This document shows, one piece after another, positions 20,662 to 30,943 of a DNA stretch of 31,540 nt (position 1 is its first letter; each line of letters opens with the position of its first letter). Where the stretch lies: positions 1 through 31,540 of the forward strand of contig JADRCO010000529.1 of the NCBI GenBank assembly GCA_021464525.1, given 5' to 3'. Below the pieces are notes generated by a model. The model saw nothing but the letters and a program-made list of their open reading frames with translations, did no database searches and was not told the origin of the DNA. Source of the stretch: Rhizophagus sp. LPA8_4_AMF. Taxonomy: Eukaryota > Glomeromycota > Glomeromycetes > Glomerales > Glomeraceae. A program made the position numbers and the translations under genes.

Positions 20662-23600
20662 ATTGGGAAACATTAAACAGAATTTCAGACAATTTTTATC
20701 AAAATGTAAATGACGAAGTTGAAAGAATAGTACATATTTTGTATTCTTTCAATATTTCCTTTTTTATATGACAAGTGACATTATACAACTAATTAACGTA
20801 CTTTTATAGAAGGATGATAATCTTGATGATTTCAATAGTGAAGATGATACAAATGACGATATAAATGAAAAATATAGTAATACAGATGAAGATATAAATG
20901 AAAACGATGTTGATGCAAATGAAAATAATAATGTGAATGATGAAAATGATGATGTGAATGAAGATGAAGGCAATACATATGTTAATAATACAAATGAGAA
21001 TATAGATGAAGATGATAATAATGATGATGTTGATATAAATGAAGATATAAATAAAAGTGATGTAATATTTGTGATAATATGAATGAAGATATAAGTGAAA
21101 ATGAACTAGATGATGATGATTCTGATGAAAATAATATAAATGAAGAATAAGTAGTTGATTAATTTTAAGTTTTTCAGAACAAACTGAACTAATAACTTCA
21201 ATTGATGCTAGAATTGCTTTAGCCTAAAATCTTCCATCTTTTTCAGACACTGCGTATAATGAGTTTATAAAGCTGATATTAATGCATCATCTTTCAGATT
21301 CAGCTGAAAATGATATATTAAAGTGGTTTCGTAAGCATCATCTTCAAGATGATATTGTTTTACCAAAAAGTACAATAGAAGGTCGTGAATTTGTCAATTC
21401 TATGAATATTGATCATTTATTATATGTTAAAATAAAGGTTATGGAATATAAAAATGAAGAATATTTTCTTTATCATCATCTTATTTTTGACGCTGTTAAA
21501 AAACTTTTGTCCAATTCTAATATTTTAAAGTACTGTCAATGGGAATTTATGGCAGAATATAATGAACAGTATGAATGTGTTTATGGTGAACAATGGACTG
21601 GGTTGTGGTAAGAACATGTTCAAAAGTTAATTGGTGAAACAGGATTAAAAAAAATATTATCAATAATCCTTTACTCAGATACTACTACATTAGACCATCT
21701 TGGTAAAAGTTTTGAGCATCCGGTCTATTTATCTTTAGGTAACATTCTAAACTGGCGTAGAAACAAATGTGATGCTAAGGTCTTACTGGGATTTTTACCT
21801 AAATTAAAACTATTACATAATCGCTAAAACAATAAAAAAAGTTTTGCATCAGCTAAAAGAATTCTGTATCAACACTGTTTTGATATTATAACAAAACCAA
21901 TATATGAATGTTCAGAAAGGAATGGACTAAATATTAAAACTAATATGCAAACAATTTGGATCTTCCCATTTCTTTTAAAATTTATTGGTGATTTACCAGA
22001 GGATGCATCATTAACATTGACCTATAATTCAAGCTAATACAAGCGTTCCTATCATATATGCACTGTAATGATCAATAAACTGAACAATCCTGACTTGTCA
22101 CAATCTTAAATTGGATTGAGAACTCATGATAATATGCAACTTGTTTTGAGAAATAATCTTTTTCATAAATATTCTATATATCCAACATAAAATATTTTCT
22201 GAAAATTTTGGTATTAAATATAAATTATTTTTATTGATTATTATTACCAAATTTTTATATTATTCATATTCTAATATTTAATTTAATTTAATTTACTTTA
22301 CAGTAGACTTAATATTTATAGTGCCATCTTGCCTGATCATATGCACCATTGCGATTTAGGATTATTTAATTATCAAGTTACTTTTACCTAAAATTATATT
22401 CAATTATATTGCAGACAAAAAGGCATTGATGAATTTGATAAACGTTTATCATCAATTTCACGTTTTTCTGACCTTAAATTATTTAAACATGGTCTTGAAA
22501 ATATTGCAAGGTTTACTGCTGCAGAATTTTGAAGTATGATGAAGCAACTTGTGTTTGTTGTTGATGGCTTAATTGTTGCAAAACATAAGTCCGAATTGAC
22601 ATCTAGTCTAATAAAATAATACAACAGTAAACTTGTTAATTTATTTGTATTATGGAATCAGATGTATATTTTTAGTCATAAAGAATCTTTTACAGATTCT
22701 AATCTCAACAAATTTCAGGTAAATTTCAATTTGTATTTTTTTATTTATTATATAATTATACAATATTAAAATTTTAATTTCTAATTAATTATTTATGCCA
22801 ATTGTAGATACTGAAATAAAATATCCAAAATTGCACAATTGGTGCTATCATGTAGTTAATATAATGTGGGAATATGGTGCAATAAATGGGTTCAGTAGCA
22901 CCAAAACTTATGAATCATTACACAAATTTTGTGTTAAAATTCTGTATAGAATGAGCAATCATCAGAATGCAACTTTACAAATAACAAAAGTGGTATTTTA
23001 TTATTTTTTTAAATTTAATTATATTTTTTAATTAAGAATAATAATTTTATTAAATAATTAAATTAGGTGTGATGTGAAAGTATTCTTAAGTATCTTTGTC
23101 AAATAACTTTACCTACTATTAAAGAACATCATCAAACTTCAACACTAAGTGGTATCAAAAGCAGTTTTACATTGTCTAATTTTAATAACTTTATTAATAC
23201 ATACAAGATTTCACTTCATTTAGCACTAGAAGCTGAAAAAACATTTGACGTATTTATTAATTCATTAAATGAATATTTAGATTTTATTAAAGACATTACA
23301 GATGAAGATGTTAAAAAAACTCTAATCAAATGGTATACTAATGCATTTGTTAGAGGAACTGACACTATACGAACTAAAAGTAATTATTACAATATGTCTG
23401 CATTTAGCAACATTGCAATTAATATGAACGAAGAGGAGGCAGTAGAATATAATACAATTGATGGTATATATTTTGCTAAGGTAAATTTTAAAAATTTGTT
23501 ATCTATATCATTATTTTACTAATTGTTACTGAATAACTAACTTTAAAATTACATTTTTAATATAAATAATAAAGCTTTTGATGTTATTTAGTTTAGAGAT

Positions 23601-23815
23601 TCCTGATCATGAAATACAAGAGCTGGCATTGGTTCATTGGTATGACTTCAAATACAATAATCCAACCTGACTATTTAAGTATAATTGCCCATTTGTGAAA
23701 GCCATTCCAATGTTTACAGTTATAGCAATTGATTCTATTGTTGAACCAGTTCATATTATTTTGCGTTTTGGTAAAATTAATGAATATTTTATAAACATGT
23801 TCATTTTTTAAAAAG
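20662..23815 (+). pseudogene. Plavaka-like (CACTA-related) transposase pseudogene
   Basis: A long relic in several exons. A first segment (TYWETLNRISDNFYQNVNDE, near 20662) leads into a D/E/N-rich acidic tract (20812-21155). Next come DTAYNEFIKLILMHHLSDS and an open stretch to 21611 with WFRKHHLQDDIVLPKST, EYFLYHHLIFDAVKKLL and YGEQWTGLW. The catalytic-region blocks DTTTLDHLGKS, HPVYLSLGNI, KVLLGFLPKLK and FIGDLPEDASLTLTYNS end near 22035. Then follow DHMHHCDLGLFNYQ (near 22340), GIDEFDKRLSSISRF and FTAAEF (22420-22530), and KLHNWCYHVVNIMWEYGAIN with TYESLHKFCVKILYRMS (22820-22960). The C-terminal part (23160-23815) has SIVEPVHIILRFGK. These blocks and their order are those of Plavaka/KDZ-type fungal transposases. 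At least six in-frame stops and shifts make it non-functional. Confidence 0.8.
20812..21155 (+). repeat. GAT/GAA/AAT codon-repeat tract (acidic D/E/N region)
   Basis: Imperfect iteration of GATGAAGATATAAATGAA-like units encoding runs of D, E and N within the Plavaka-like relic, broken by one shift near 21070. The reverse strand gives a spurious Ser/Phe-rich ORF. It is likely a linker of the ancestral transposase expanded by slippage. Confidence 0.6.
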
Positions 23816-24770
23816 AATTACAACTTGTATATTAAAGTCATGTATTATTTACAAATATAAAGTTATTACAATATAATTTGTAAAATGAAAATAATTATTT
23901 TTCGTTTGTAACATTTTTTGTAATAAAAATAAGCTAATAAAAATTTATGACATTGAACAAGATGCTAAACAACGATAAGTTAATCAAATTGTTGTTTACA
24001 AATTAAACAAAATGTTGAACAATACTAAATTGATCAATGTGTTGATTAATATTACCATAGTGCTGATCATTGCCATGTTCATCATGTCAAATTTACAGTT
24101 TCTACCAGCACATTGAAATACCAGCTTTTAAGTTCTTGATATAACCATTGTAAGCATTGCGAATACATTTTAAATTAATTTCAGTTATTTATTTTCTGCA
24201 ATATTTTTGTTATTATTTATAATCTATTCGTAAACCATTACAAAATACATTACAGAAATAATATAAATATAATTTACCATTTCAAAAGTATAACGTAATT
24301 ACATAAATACTACTAAAATATTACAGAAATATTAAAAATATATATCAAAAAAAGTATTATTTTTAGCAAAGTATGCAGGATTTTTAGCTCTGCTAAAGGC
24401 TGTCCTGATACTGTTATATTTTTGATTACTCTAAAAGGAGAAGAAGGAGTGCAAATCACATCATGATGAAGTGGTATAGCACTAACTGCCATATCACATC
24501 CATCTTGACGACTTTCATGTCATTTTTTAAATATTTTGTTAATAAAGGTTTACTTGTATCTTCATAATTTTACTTAGTTGTATAAGTCTTGATAATATGA
24601 TTTAATAGGGTTTTACTAAACTTAAAGACTTTTCTTCCAAATATTTGATCGTTTAGTAACTATTCCAAAAGTTGAAGTTGGCTGCTAAAACTATGCTAAT
24701 AGAAAAATGAAAGTAAAAAATAAAATAAACATAATAAAATATATATTATTAAAGCTTAAAGTATTTTAGT
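23816..24770. other. 3' part of the Plavaka-like insertion, with a minus-strand coding-like fragment
   Basis: From 23950 to 24060 short words ATGTTGAACAAT, ATTGTTGTTTA and GATCAATGTGTTGATTA recur, as in subterminal regions of CACTA-type elements. No CACTA terminus was found. At about 24365-24520 the minus strand is open for some 50 codons (ESRQDGCDMAVSAIPLHHDV, then SSPFRVIKNITVSGQPL). That is less biased than its surroundings and may be a gene fragment carried by the element. I do not recognise it. Confidence 0.35.
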
Positions 24771-24785
24771 TTTTATTTGCATGTA

Positions 24786-25368
24786 TAAGGCTCTAATCAG
24801 TTTCAGTAATTACTGAACCATACTGATCGGTTTCAGTATCAGAATGGTTTCAGTTTTTGATTTACTGAACTAAAATTTTCAGTAAATTTACTAATTGATT
24901 TTAATAATTGCAGTTTTGGTATCGAATTTACAATTCACTGAACTGATTTACTGATCACTTTCAGTAAATTTACTGATTAATTTTGGTAAATTTACTGATT
25001 AGTTCTGATGATTGCAATTTACTGAACTGATTTATTGATCAGTTGACTATTAAAAAAACATTGCAAACCATTTTTTAACAAGTAAATTAATAAATAAAAA
25101 AACGTTTTGCAGCATTTTTTTATTAAAACAATTAAAAAATGTTGTGAATATTTTTATTAACAATTTTATAAAAAAATGTTTCTGCACGTTTTTTTAATAA
25201 AAAATGTGAAAATGTTGAAAATTAAACCGATAATGAATCAGTAAATCAGTTCAGTTTTTGGTAATTATCAGTCAGTTTTAATATTGATAATTATCAAAAC
25301 TGATCAGTATTAGTAATTGGCAATACTGATACCAGTTCAGTTTCAGTTTTGGAAATTACTGAACCCTA
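24786..25368. mobile_element. hAT-like MITE A (583 bp)
   Basis: TIRs TAAGGCTCTAATCAG (left) and TAGGGTTCAGTAATT (right, reverse complement) are flanked by a perfect 8-bp duplication TGCATGTA (24778-24785, 25369-25376). Behind each TIR a TTTACTGA/TCAGTAAA word is iterated many times (24795-25045 and 25230-25360). The core (25050-25225) holds palindromic ATGTTGnGAA/TTCTGCACG-type units like those in elements B and C. No ORF. It is inserted inside the second copy of the direct repeat that ends the Plavaka-like segment. Confidence 0.9.
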
Positions 25369-25927
25369 TGCATGTATTTAAATATAACAATTTATTTTAA
25401 TTTATTTTATACTGTTTATAGGTAATACAAAATATCCTTCAATCTGCATTTTTAAAGGAAAAATAACTTCCTTGTGATAAAACTATTCTAAAAAGGTGTT
25501 ATTCATTAGTTTCAAGAAAATGGATGGATGACATTTGAATTAATGAATTATTATTTAAATTTTTATCTAAAATTCATATATCTGAAAATTTATCAAAAGA
25601 ACTTGCTATAACTGTATATGATTCTTTTTGATGTTATTTAGAAAAAAGTATAAAAATTAAATTTCATCAGCATAATTTTCATTTAGCTATTATTTCTGCA
25701 GGGTTAACTAATGTATATCAATTTCTTGATATAAACCTTTCAAAGATTATGCGAAAAGATTTGCATGAATAAATAAGTTAAGGTGATGGCTGTGATGCTG
25801 AAGAAGCTGCAGCTGGTAATTTAAAAAAAGCAAAAATTAGCAATGTATGTGGATGGGTTAAACATTCATAGGATGCTATTTCAAATCAAATTATCTTCAA
25901 TTCTTTTAAATAATATGTTATTTCAAA

Positions 25928-27119
25928 TAAAGCTCCAAATGGGTCAGTTTGGGTCAGGTATTTACCAGTTCAGGTAGAACCAAAAACCAAATGAGAACTG
26001 AACTGGAACTGTTCGGTTCGGTTCAGATTTACTTAAAAATGCATAAAAATGCAAAAATTGGAATATCTCGGCAACCAGTGATCATATAAATGCATACTAT
26101 AGCTTGTTAGACTCGTCTTATCAAGACGCATCGAATGACAGTAAAACTAAGTTTCTAGCATCAATATATCAAGAGATAGCTCACGATAGATGTAATTTAC
26201 AAAATTAGTGCTAGAAAGCCATCTATCAAAAATAGAGAGATTATCAAGATGTCATTTGATAGGCCTCGATGAAATGATTCTAATTAGCCTTAATTTACCA
26301 TTTTTAGATCACTGGATAACAAGATATTCCAATTTTCACATTTTTTAAAATTTTTGAATGTTAAAAATTAAAATTTTGATTTGTGCTATTACTCATTATC
26401 TACTGATTGTATAAGAACAAATTTATATTCATTAGAATCGCCTTGATATGATGCGTCAAATGATGTAATATTGTATCTCTGGCATTGATGGATAATCTTT
26501 TAACATTAATTTTAAGTAAACATTTAGCATATGCTATACTATAATGTATTGATGCTATAAACATAATATTACATCATTTGATGCATCATAGCAATGCAAT
26601 TCTAATGAATATAAATTTGTCTTTATATAATCAGTAGATAATAAGTAATAGCACAAATCAAAATTTTAATATTTAACATTCGAAAATTTTAAAAAAATGC
26701 GAAAATTGGAATATCCTGTCATTCAGTGATTCAAAAATGATAAAGTAAGACTAGTTAGAATCGTCTCATTGAGACCTATTAAATGACATCTTGATCATCT
26801 CTCTATCTTCGATAGATGGCTTTCTAGCACTAATTATGTAAATTATATCTATCGTGAGCTATCTCTTGATGTATTGATGCTAGAGACTTGATTTAATGTC
26901 ATTCAATGCGTCTTAATGAGATAATTCCAACAAGCTAGTATATGCATTTATACGATCACTGGTTGTCAAGATATTCCAATTTTCACATTTTTTCGCATTT
27001 TTAAGTAAATCTGAACTGAATCGAAGATTCCAGTTCTAAGAACTGAAACTGGAACTGAATCAGATTTCATGCCAGTTCGGTTCAGTTTCTGGTTAAAAAC
27101 TGACCTGTTCAGAGCTTTA
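25928..27119. mobile_element. hAT-like nested palindromic element D (1192 bp)
   Basis: TIRs TAAAGCTCCAAATGGG and TAAAGCTCTGAACAGG are flanked by a perfect 8-bp duplication ATTTCAAA (25920-25927, 27120-27127). The two halves are inverted copies of each other over almost 590 bp: for example ATATCAAGAGATAGCTCACG near 26165 reappears on the minus strand near 26870. Each half is itself an imperfect palindrome (AATTGGAATATCT near 26056 against AGATATTCCAATT near 26321). GTTCGGTTCAG/ACTGAACTGG words lie behind the TIRs. It interrupts the pogo-like pseudogene between NSFK and NILDGS. No coding capacity. Confidence 0.9.
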
Positions 27120-27218
27120 ATTTCAAATATATTAGATGGATCATAATATGATATAGTTTATAAAGAAATTAATAAATTACTTGCAGACAGTATTCTAAAC
27201 AAGTCAGATCAATTCAAG

Positions 27219-27315
27219 TAACTGTTAGGTTAAATTGAAATATTTAGGTTGGGTTATTAAATTCATAATCTAATTTTAGGTCAGGTTACAGCTTGACTCA
27301 ACCTAATTAGCTCAT
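27219..27315. repeat. Extra copy of a terminal segment of element B
   Basis: GAAATATTTAGGTTGGGTTA through GGTCAGGTTACAGCTTGACT resembles 27373-27450 inside element B (GAAATATTCAGGTCGGGTCA ... GGTCAGGTTACAGATTTGAT). It lies just outside B's TIR. It may be a partial duplication or the stub of an older copy. Confidence 0.55.
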
Positions 27316-27325
27316 TAATTTGAAG

Positions 27326-28145
27326 TAGAGTTCTGAATCGGGTTAGGTTAACCCAGATGACCCATCGGGTTGACCTGAAATATTCAGGTCGGGTCATCAA
27401 ATTTGTGACCCAGTATTAGGTCAGGTTACAGATTTGATCCAACCCGTTAACCCGTTGATCTGATATTTTTTAGTTAATTTATCAAAAAAATATTGCAAAA
27501 ACATTTTTTTAATAGTAATTTAATAAAAAATAATGTTTCGCAACATTTTTTTATTAAGTTAGAAGAAAATGTTGCGAAAACATTTTCTAATAGAAAATTT
27601 AATAAAAAATAATGTTTTTGCAATGTTTTTTTTATTAAGTTAGAAGAAAATGTTGTTCTAATAGAAAATTTAATAAAAATAACGTTTTTGCAACATTTTT
27701 TATTAAGTTAGAAGAAAATGTTGTTCTAATAGAAAATTTAATAAAAAATAACATTTTTGCAATATTTTTTTTATTAAGTTAGAAGAAAACGTTGTGAAAA
27801 CGTTTTCTAATAGATAATTAATTAAAAAAAACTTTCTGCAATATTTTTTTTACAAATTTAGTAAAAAATGTTGCGAAAACATTTTTTAATAGATAATTGG
27901 TTAAAAAAAATGGTTCACAACATTTTTTTTGTATAATTAATAAAAAACGGTATGAAAATATTTTTTAATATTATCAAGTAAAGTGAATCCTTTTTAATGG
28001 ATTCATTTTTTTTAATAGGTCAAATTAGGTCAGGTCAGATACCTAATTTGATCTGCTTCAGGTCAACTTTTTGCCTGACCTGAAAAAATCAATCAGGTCA
28101 GACCAGATCAATTACTCAACCTGACCTGACCTATTTGGAATTCTA
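27326..28145. mobile_element. hAT-like MITE B (820 bp)
   Basis: The left end is TAGAGTTCTGAATCGGG and the reverse-complemented right end TAGAATTCCAAATAGG; these match the TIRs of elements C, D and E. Words of the GGTCAGGTC/GACCTGACC type fill 27337-27460 and 28018-28133. The core (27475-27960) is a tandem array with a 68-81-bp period. Its units pair AAAATGTTGCGAAAACATTTT with a near inverse, joined by TTAGAAG (at 27559, 27640, 27708, 27779). No convincing 8-bp duplication remains (ATTTGAAG against AGAAAAGC), so the ends rest on TIR similarity. Confidence 0.7.
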
Positions 28146-28499
28146 AGAAAAGCAATAATTAAGGAGTTACAGAAGCAACTTAAAAATCATTATAATGTAA
28201 TAGAAGAACAATCTTTTTCACACACTGTAGTGAAGATGCTTTCGTTGACATTTTCAAGTCACATATAACACGCTACTCTTCATGTAGATCTTATTATTTT
28301 TGCAGTTTTAAGGGAGAAAATGCATTTGATGAAATTGAAGAATACTGAATGATAAGAATTGGAGGAACGTAATTATGGACAGGAACAATTAAGTTTTGTT
28401 CGTCTACATGTATCTGAAATTGATAATTCAAATATTAGTAACAAGAGGAAAACTAAAGCAAAGTTATCAGAAAATAGTGAGATGACTATCACATAGAAC
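28146..28499 (+). pseudogene. Decayed ORF fragment, unrecognised
   Basis: One plus-strand frame reads RKAIIKELQKQLKNHYNVIE, then HTVVKMLSLTFSSH, a stop, HVDLIIFAVLREKM, two stops, and NYGQEQLSFVRLHVSEIDNS with a K-rich end before TAG. The same frame persists across three stops, which suggests a relic rather than chance. It starts exactly where element B ends. Its family is unknown; it may be another transposon gene. Confidence 0.35.
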
Positions 28500-30860
28500 T
28501 AAAGATGATGGATGGTGTAGATAAGAAAAATCATAAATTTGAAGCAGATACTGTTCAATTTTGTTTTTTTGGATCAATGTCAAATTTAGAATATCTTATG
28601 TGAGATTATATCAATTTGTGAAAATAATAAAGCAAAAAATGGGTAAATTTTGCAAGGTTTCCTTGTGATTTTTTTTTAGATATGTTTGAGGGTACACATG
28701 GCAAAATTTAAATAATAAAAAAATCTGATTAAATTTACTAAAATGATAGAACTCTTTAATTGAACAAAATTTTATTACTTTTTGTCTTTAAAAAATTAAT
28801 AATAATTTAATTATCTAGAAAGCTTTACATAAAGTAATTACAAGTTGATTAATAAATTTAATAAATAAATAAAACGTCTAATTTTAATTAAATAACTAAA
28901 TAAAAAATAATCTAAATTTCATTTAGTATTTTCATAAATTTATTTCCTACATTAAAAATTTCGTAAAATTTATCATTATAATTGTGTAATTGTCACAATT
29001 TGAATTTACCCAACAACAGATGAATATAAACAAATTTTTCATTAATAAAAAAATATTATTATTACCATTACTGCAAAAATTACATTAATTTAATATCATT
29101 TTATAAATCAAATATATAATTTATTTTAACACTCATTAACTCATTTTAACCTTCCTAACCATCAATCTGAATGGTCTTTCTATTTAAAACTTTTCTTGAG
29201 TTCCTATTTTTACTTTTTGATCTTTAAGATCAATAATCTCTTGTTAAGTCATACTCACCGATCCTGCATTTCATCTGTAACAACTTTTGAATTTCTGCTT
29301 CAGTTAGTAATGCAATCCTAGAATATAGGATAATTTTATAAAACCAATATATTTAATAAATTTAAATGGTATATTCCAAAAAAATTCAAATAAATTTATT
29401 GAAATATTCCATTTTGGTTTTCTTTCATCAGCAAATAACACTGTTACTTCTTCAATGAATTTGACTTTTTATGTTTATTATCAAAGTTTGATCATATAAT
29501 AATGTTTTGACTTTAATAATAACAATATAATATTATTCCTACATACAAAATTTTTATTCTTTTCGTTCATTCACATTAAAAATTTTATTTTTATTTTAAT
29601 TCTCTCATATCACAATCTTTATTTCTTATAAATCCTTAATAATTTAGAATTTTTAGAATAAATAAATTTTGGAAGTAATAAAATCCGATTTGAAGATTTG
29701 ACAATAGAATAATATCCTTATATTATTTAAATTATAATTTTACTTGCATTATTTTCTACTTCTTACATTATAATTTTTATTTTTCTACGCATCTACTTAA
29801 TCATAAATAATTTAAAGTTTGTTGATATTTATTTGATATTTTTATATTGATTTTTTTATGATATAACTCCATATAAAAATTAATATAACCTTATCGCTTT
29901 TGATTTCTATACTGTCACAAGTTTCTTATCACCATCTCTAAAAGTGAGAAAAATCAAATAAATAATAAGAATGTACTTATACCACAAGAAGTTATTTAAT
30001 GAAAAAAATAAAATTTATCTTTTTTTTGTGTAGCATAAGTATAGCATATCGTCTAAAAAAATATTTTTTTCCAAAAATATTATTTTTGCACTGTTTATTT
30101 ATAATACTACACAATTATAGGGCCATTCTTAAACCTGATCCACAGTCCAGATGCCAATTCTGGACCAGTCAACTTTTGATTGGCTAAGCATTTTTATTAC
30201 ATAAACTACGCCTTTATTCTTTTTGTGGTACTGTATGTTATACTTAGTATTTTATTTCAGTTTGTATATTTTAAATATTACTGTTATTTATTGTAGTTTT
30301 ATGATAATACTAAATGTATTTTTTTTTTTTGAAGAGTTTTATGATATATTAATATTATTTAAAGTTTTAGAGTTAAGCAAAATTGTTTAAAAAAGTTTGT
30401 AAATTACACATTTATAACATTACCTTTAAAGCTAATATAATATTTTGTACTTTTATTTTAAATTATAAAAAATAATGGGAAGACCTTTTTTATAAAGTTA
30501 GATGCAACTTTACTTATTTATTAAAAAAAGTTTAATAAAATGCATTCCAAAATATAATTTTTAAATAACATGTTACTCTAACATGATAGTATTAAATGCC
30601 TTTAAAAAAAGGTATTTTGTAACTTTTTTTAAAAAACATGATTTGTTTTTTTTAAGACAAATATTATACAAACCAATCTCATTCAATTAGATTTGCTGAT
30701 CCAGAATAAGCATCTGAACCATGAGTTTTGAATACTATTTTGATTTATTTGACTTTTTTATTTTAGTATTCATTTTTGGATATGATTGGCAAAGTTTTAT
30801 TCATTCATATATAAAGTCAAAAATAATATTCAAAATCTACTTTTTATTCTTATATTAAAT
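28500..30860. other. Long A+T-rich stretch with no recognised gene
   Basis: Very A+T-rich. On the minus strand 29262-29321 is a possible 60-nt exon: it follows a TTCTAG acceptor, encodes IALLTEAEIQKLLQMKCRI and ends at a perfect gtgagt donor, but no partner exons were found. Near 30144-30171 a small palindrome GTCCAGAtgccaatTCTGGAC lies in a locally GC-richer patch. A 62-codon plus-strand ORF (29999-30187) has no recognisable motif. No RNA gene seen. Confidence 0.35.
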
Positions 30861-30863
30861 TAC

Positions 30864-30943
30864 CAGAATTTCAGATAATTATAATAAAAGTTAAATAAAA
30901 AAAATAATACTTTATTATATCCGATATCCCATAGGATCATAAT
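30864..30943 (+). repeat. Fragment of the 14-15.2-kb TIR element
   Basis: ATTTCAGATAATTATAATAA matches the terminal repeat at 14009-14030. Similarity fades after about 35 bp, so only an end is present. Element C begins immediately after. Confidence 0.5.

Larger units (their letters stand above)
20085..27200 (+). pseudogene. Second pogo/Tigger-like transposase pseudogene, split by nested insertions
   Basis: Coding pieces lie in order on the plus strand. At 20085-20591 are a CENPB-type HTH (KAEEKLYNWIIE, RKRGLAVN), then KLPEDTEVKIEEFR and, near 20460-20590, LVWFDIAGN, INNKGNRTI and DKNQFTVVLTYS. At 25422-25915 are NTKYPSICIFKGK, RKWMDDI, YDSF, HNFHLAIISAGLTNVYQFLD, NLKKAKISNVCGWVKHS and IIFNSFK. 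At 27120-27200 are SNILDGS and YKEINKLLADS. A donor (gtaag, 20592) and acceptor (ag, 25420-25421) keep frame across the gap, so 20592-25421 is an intron swollen to about 4.8 kb by a Plavaka-like element and a hAT MITE. Element D (25928-27119) cuts the last coding segment. Numerous stops and frameshifts show it is dead. It differs from the relic at 10.2-11.4 kb. Confidence 0.75.

Noticed and set aside
20764-20973. Minus-strand Ser/Phe-rich ORF
   Set aside because: Antisense of the acidic GAT/GAA codon tract of the Plavaka-like relic.
29999-30187. 62-codon plus-strand ORF
   Set aside because: A+T-driven composition with no recognisable feature.
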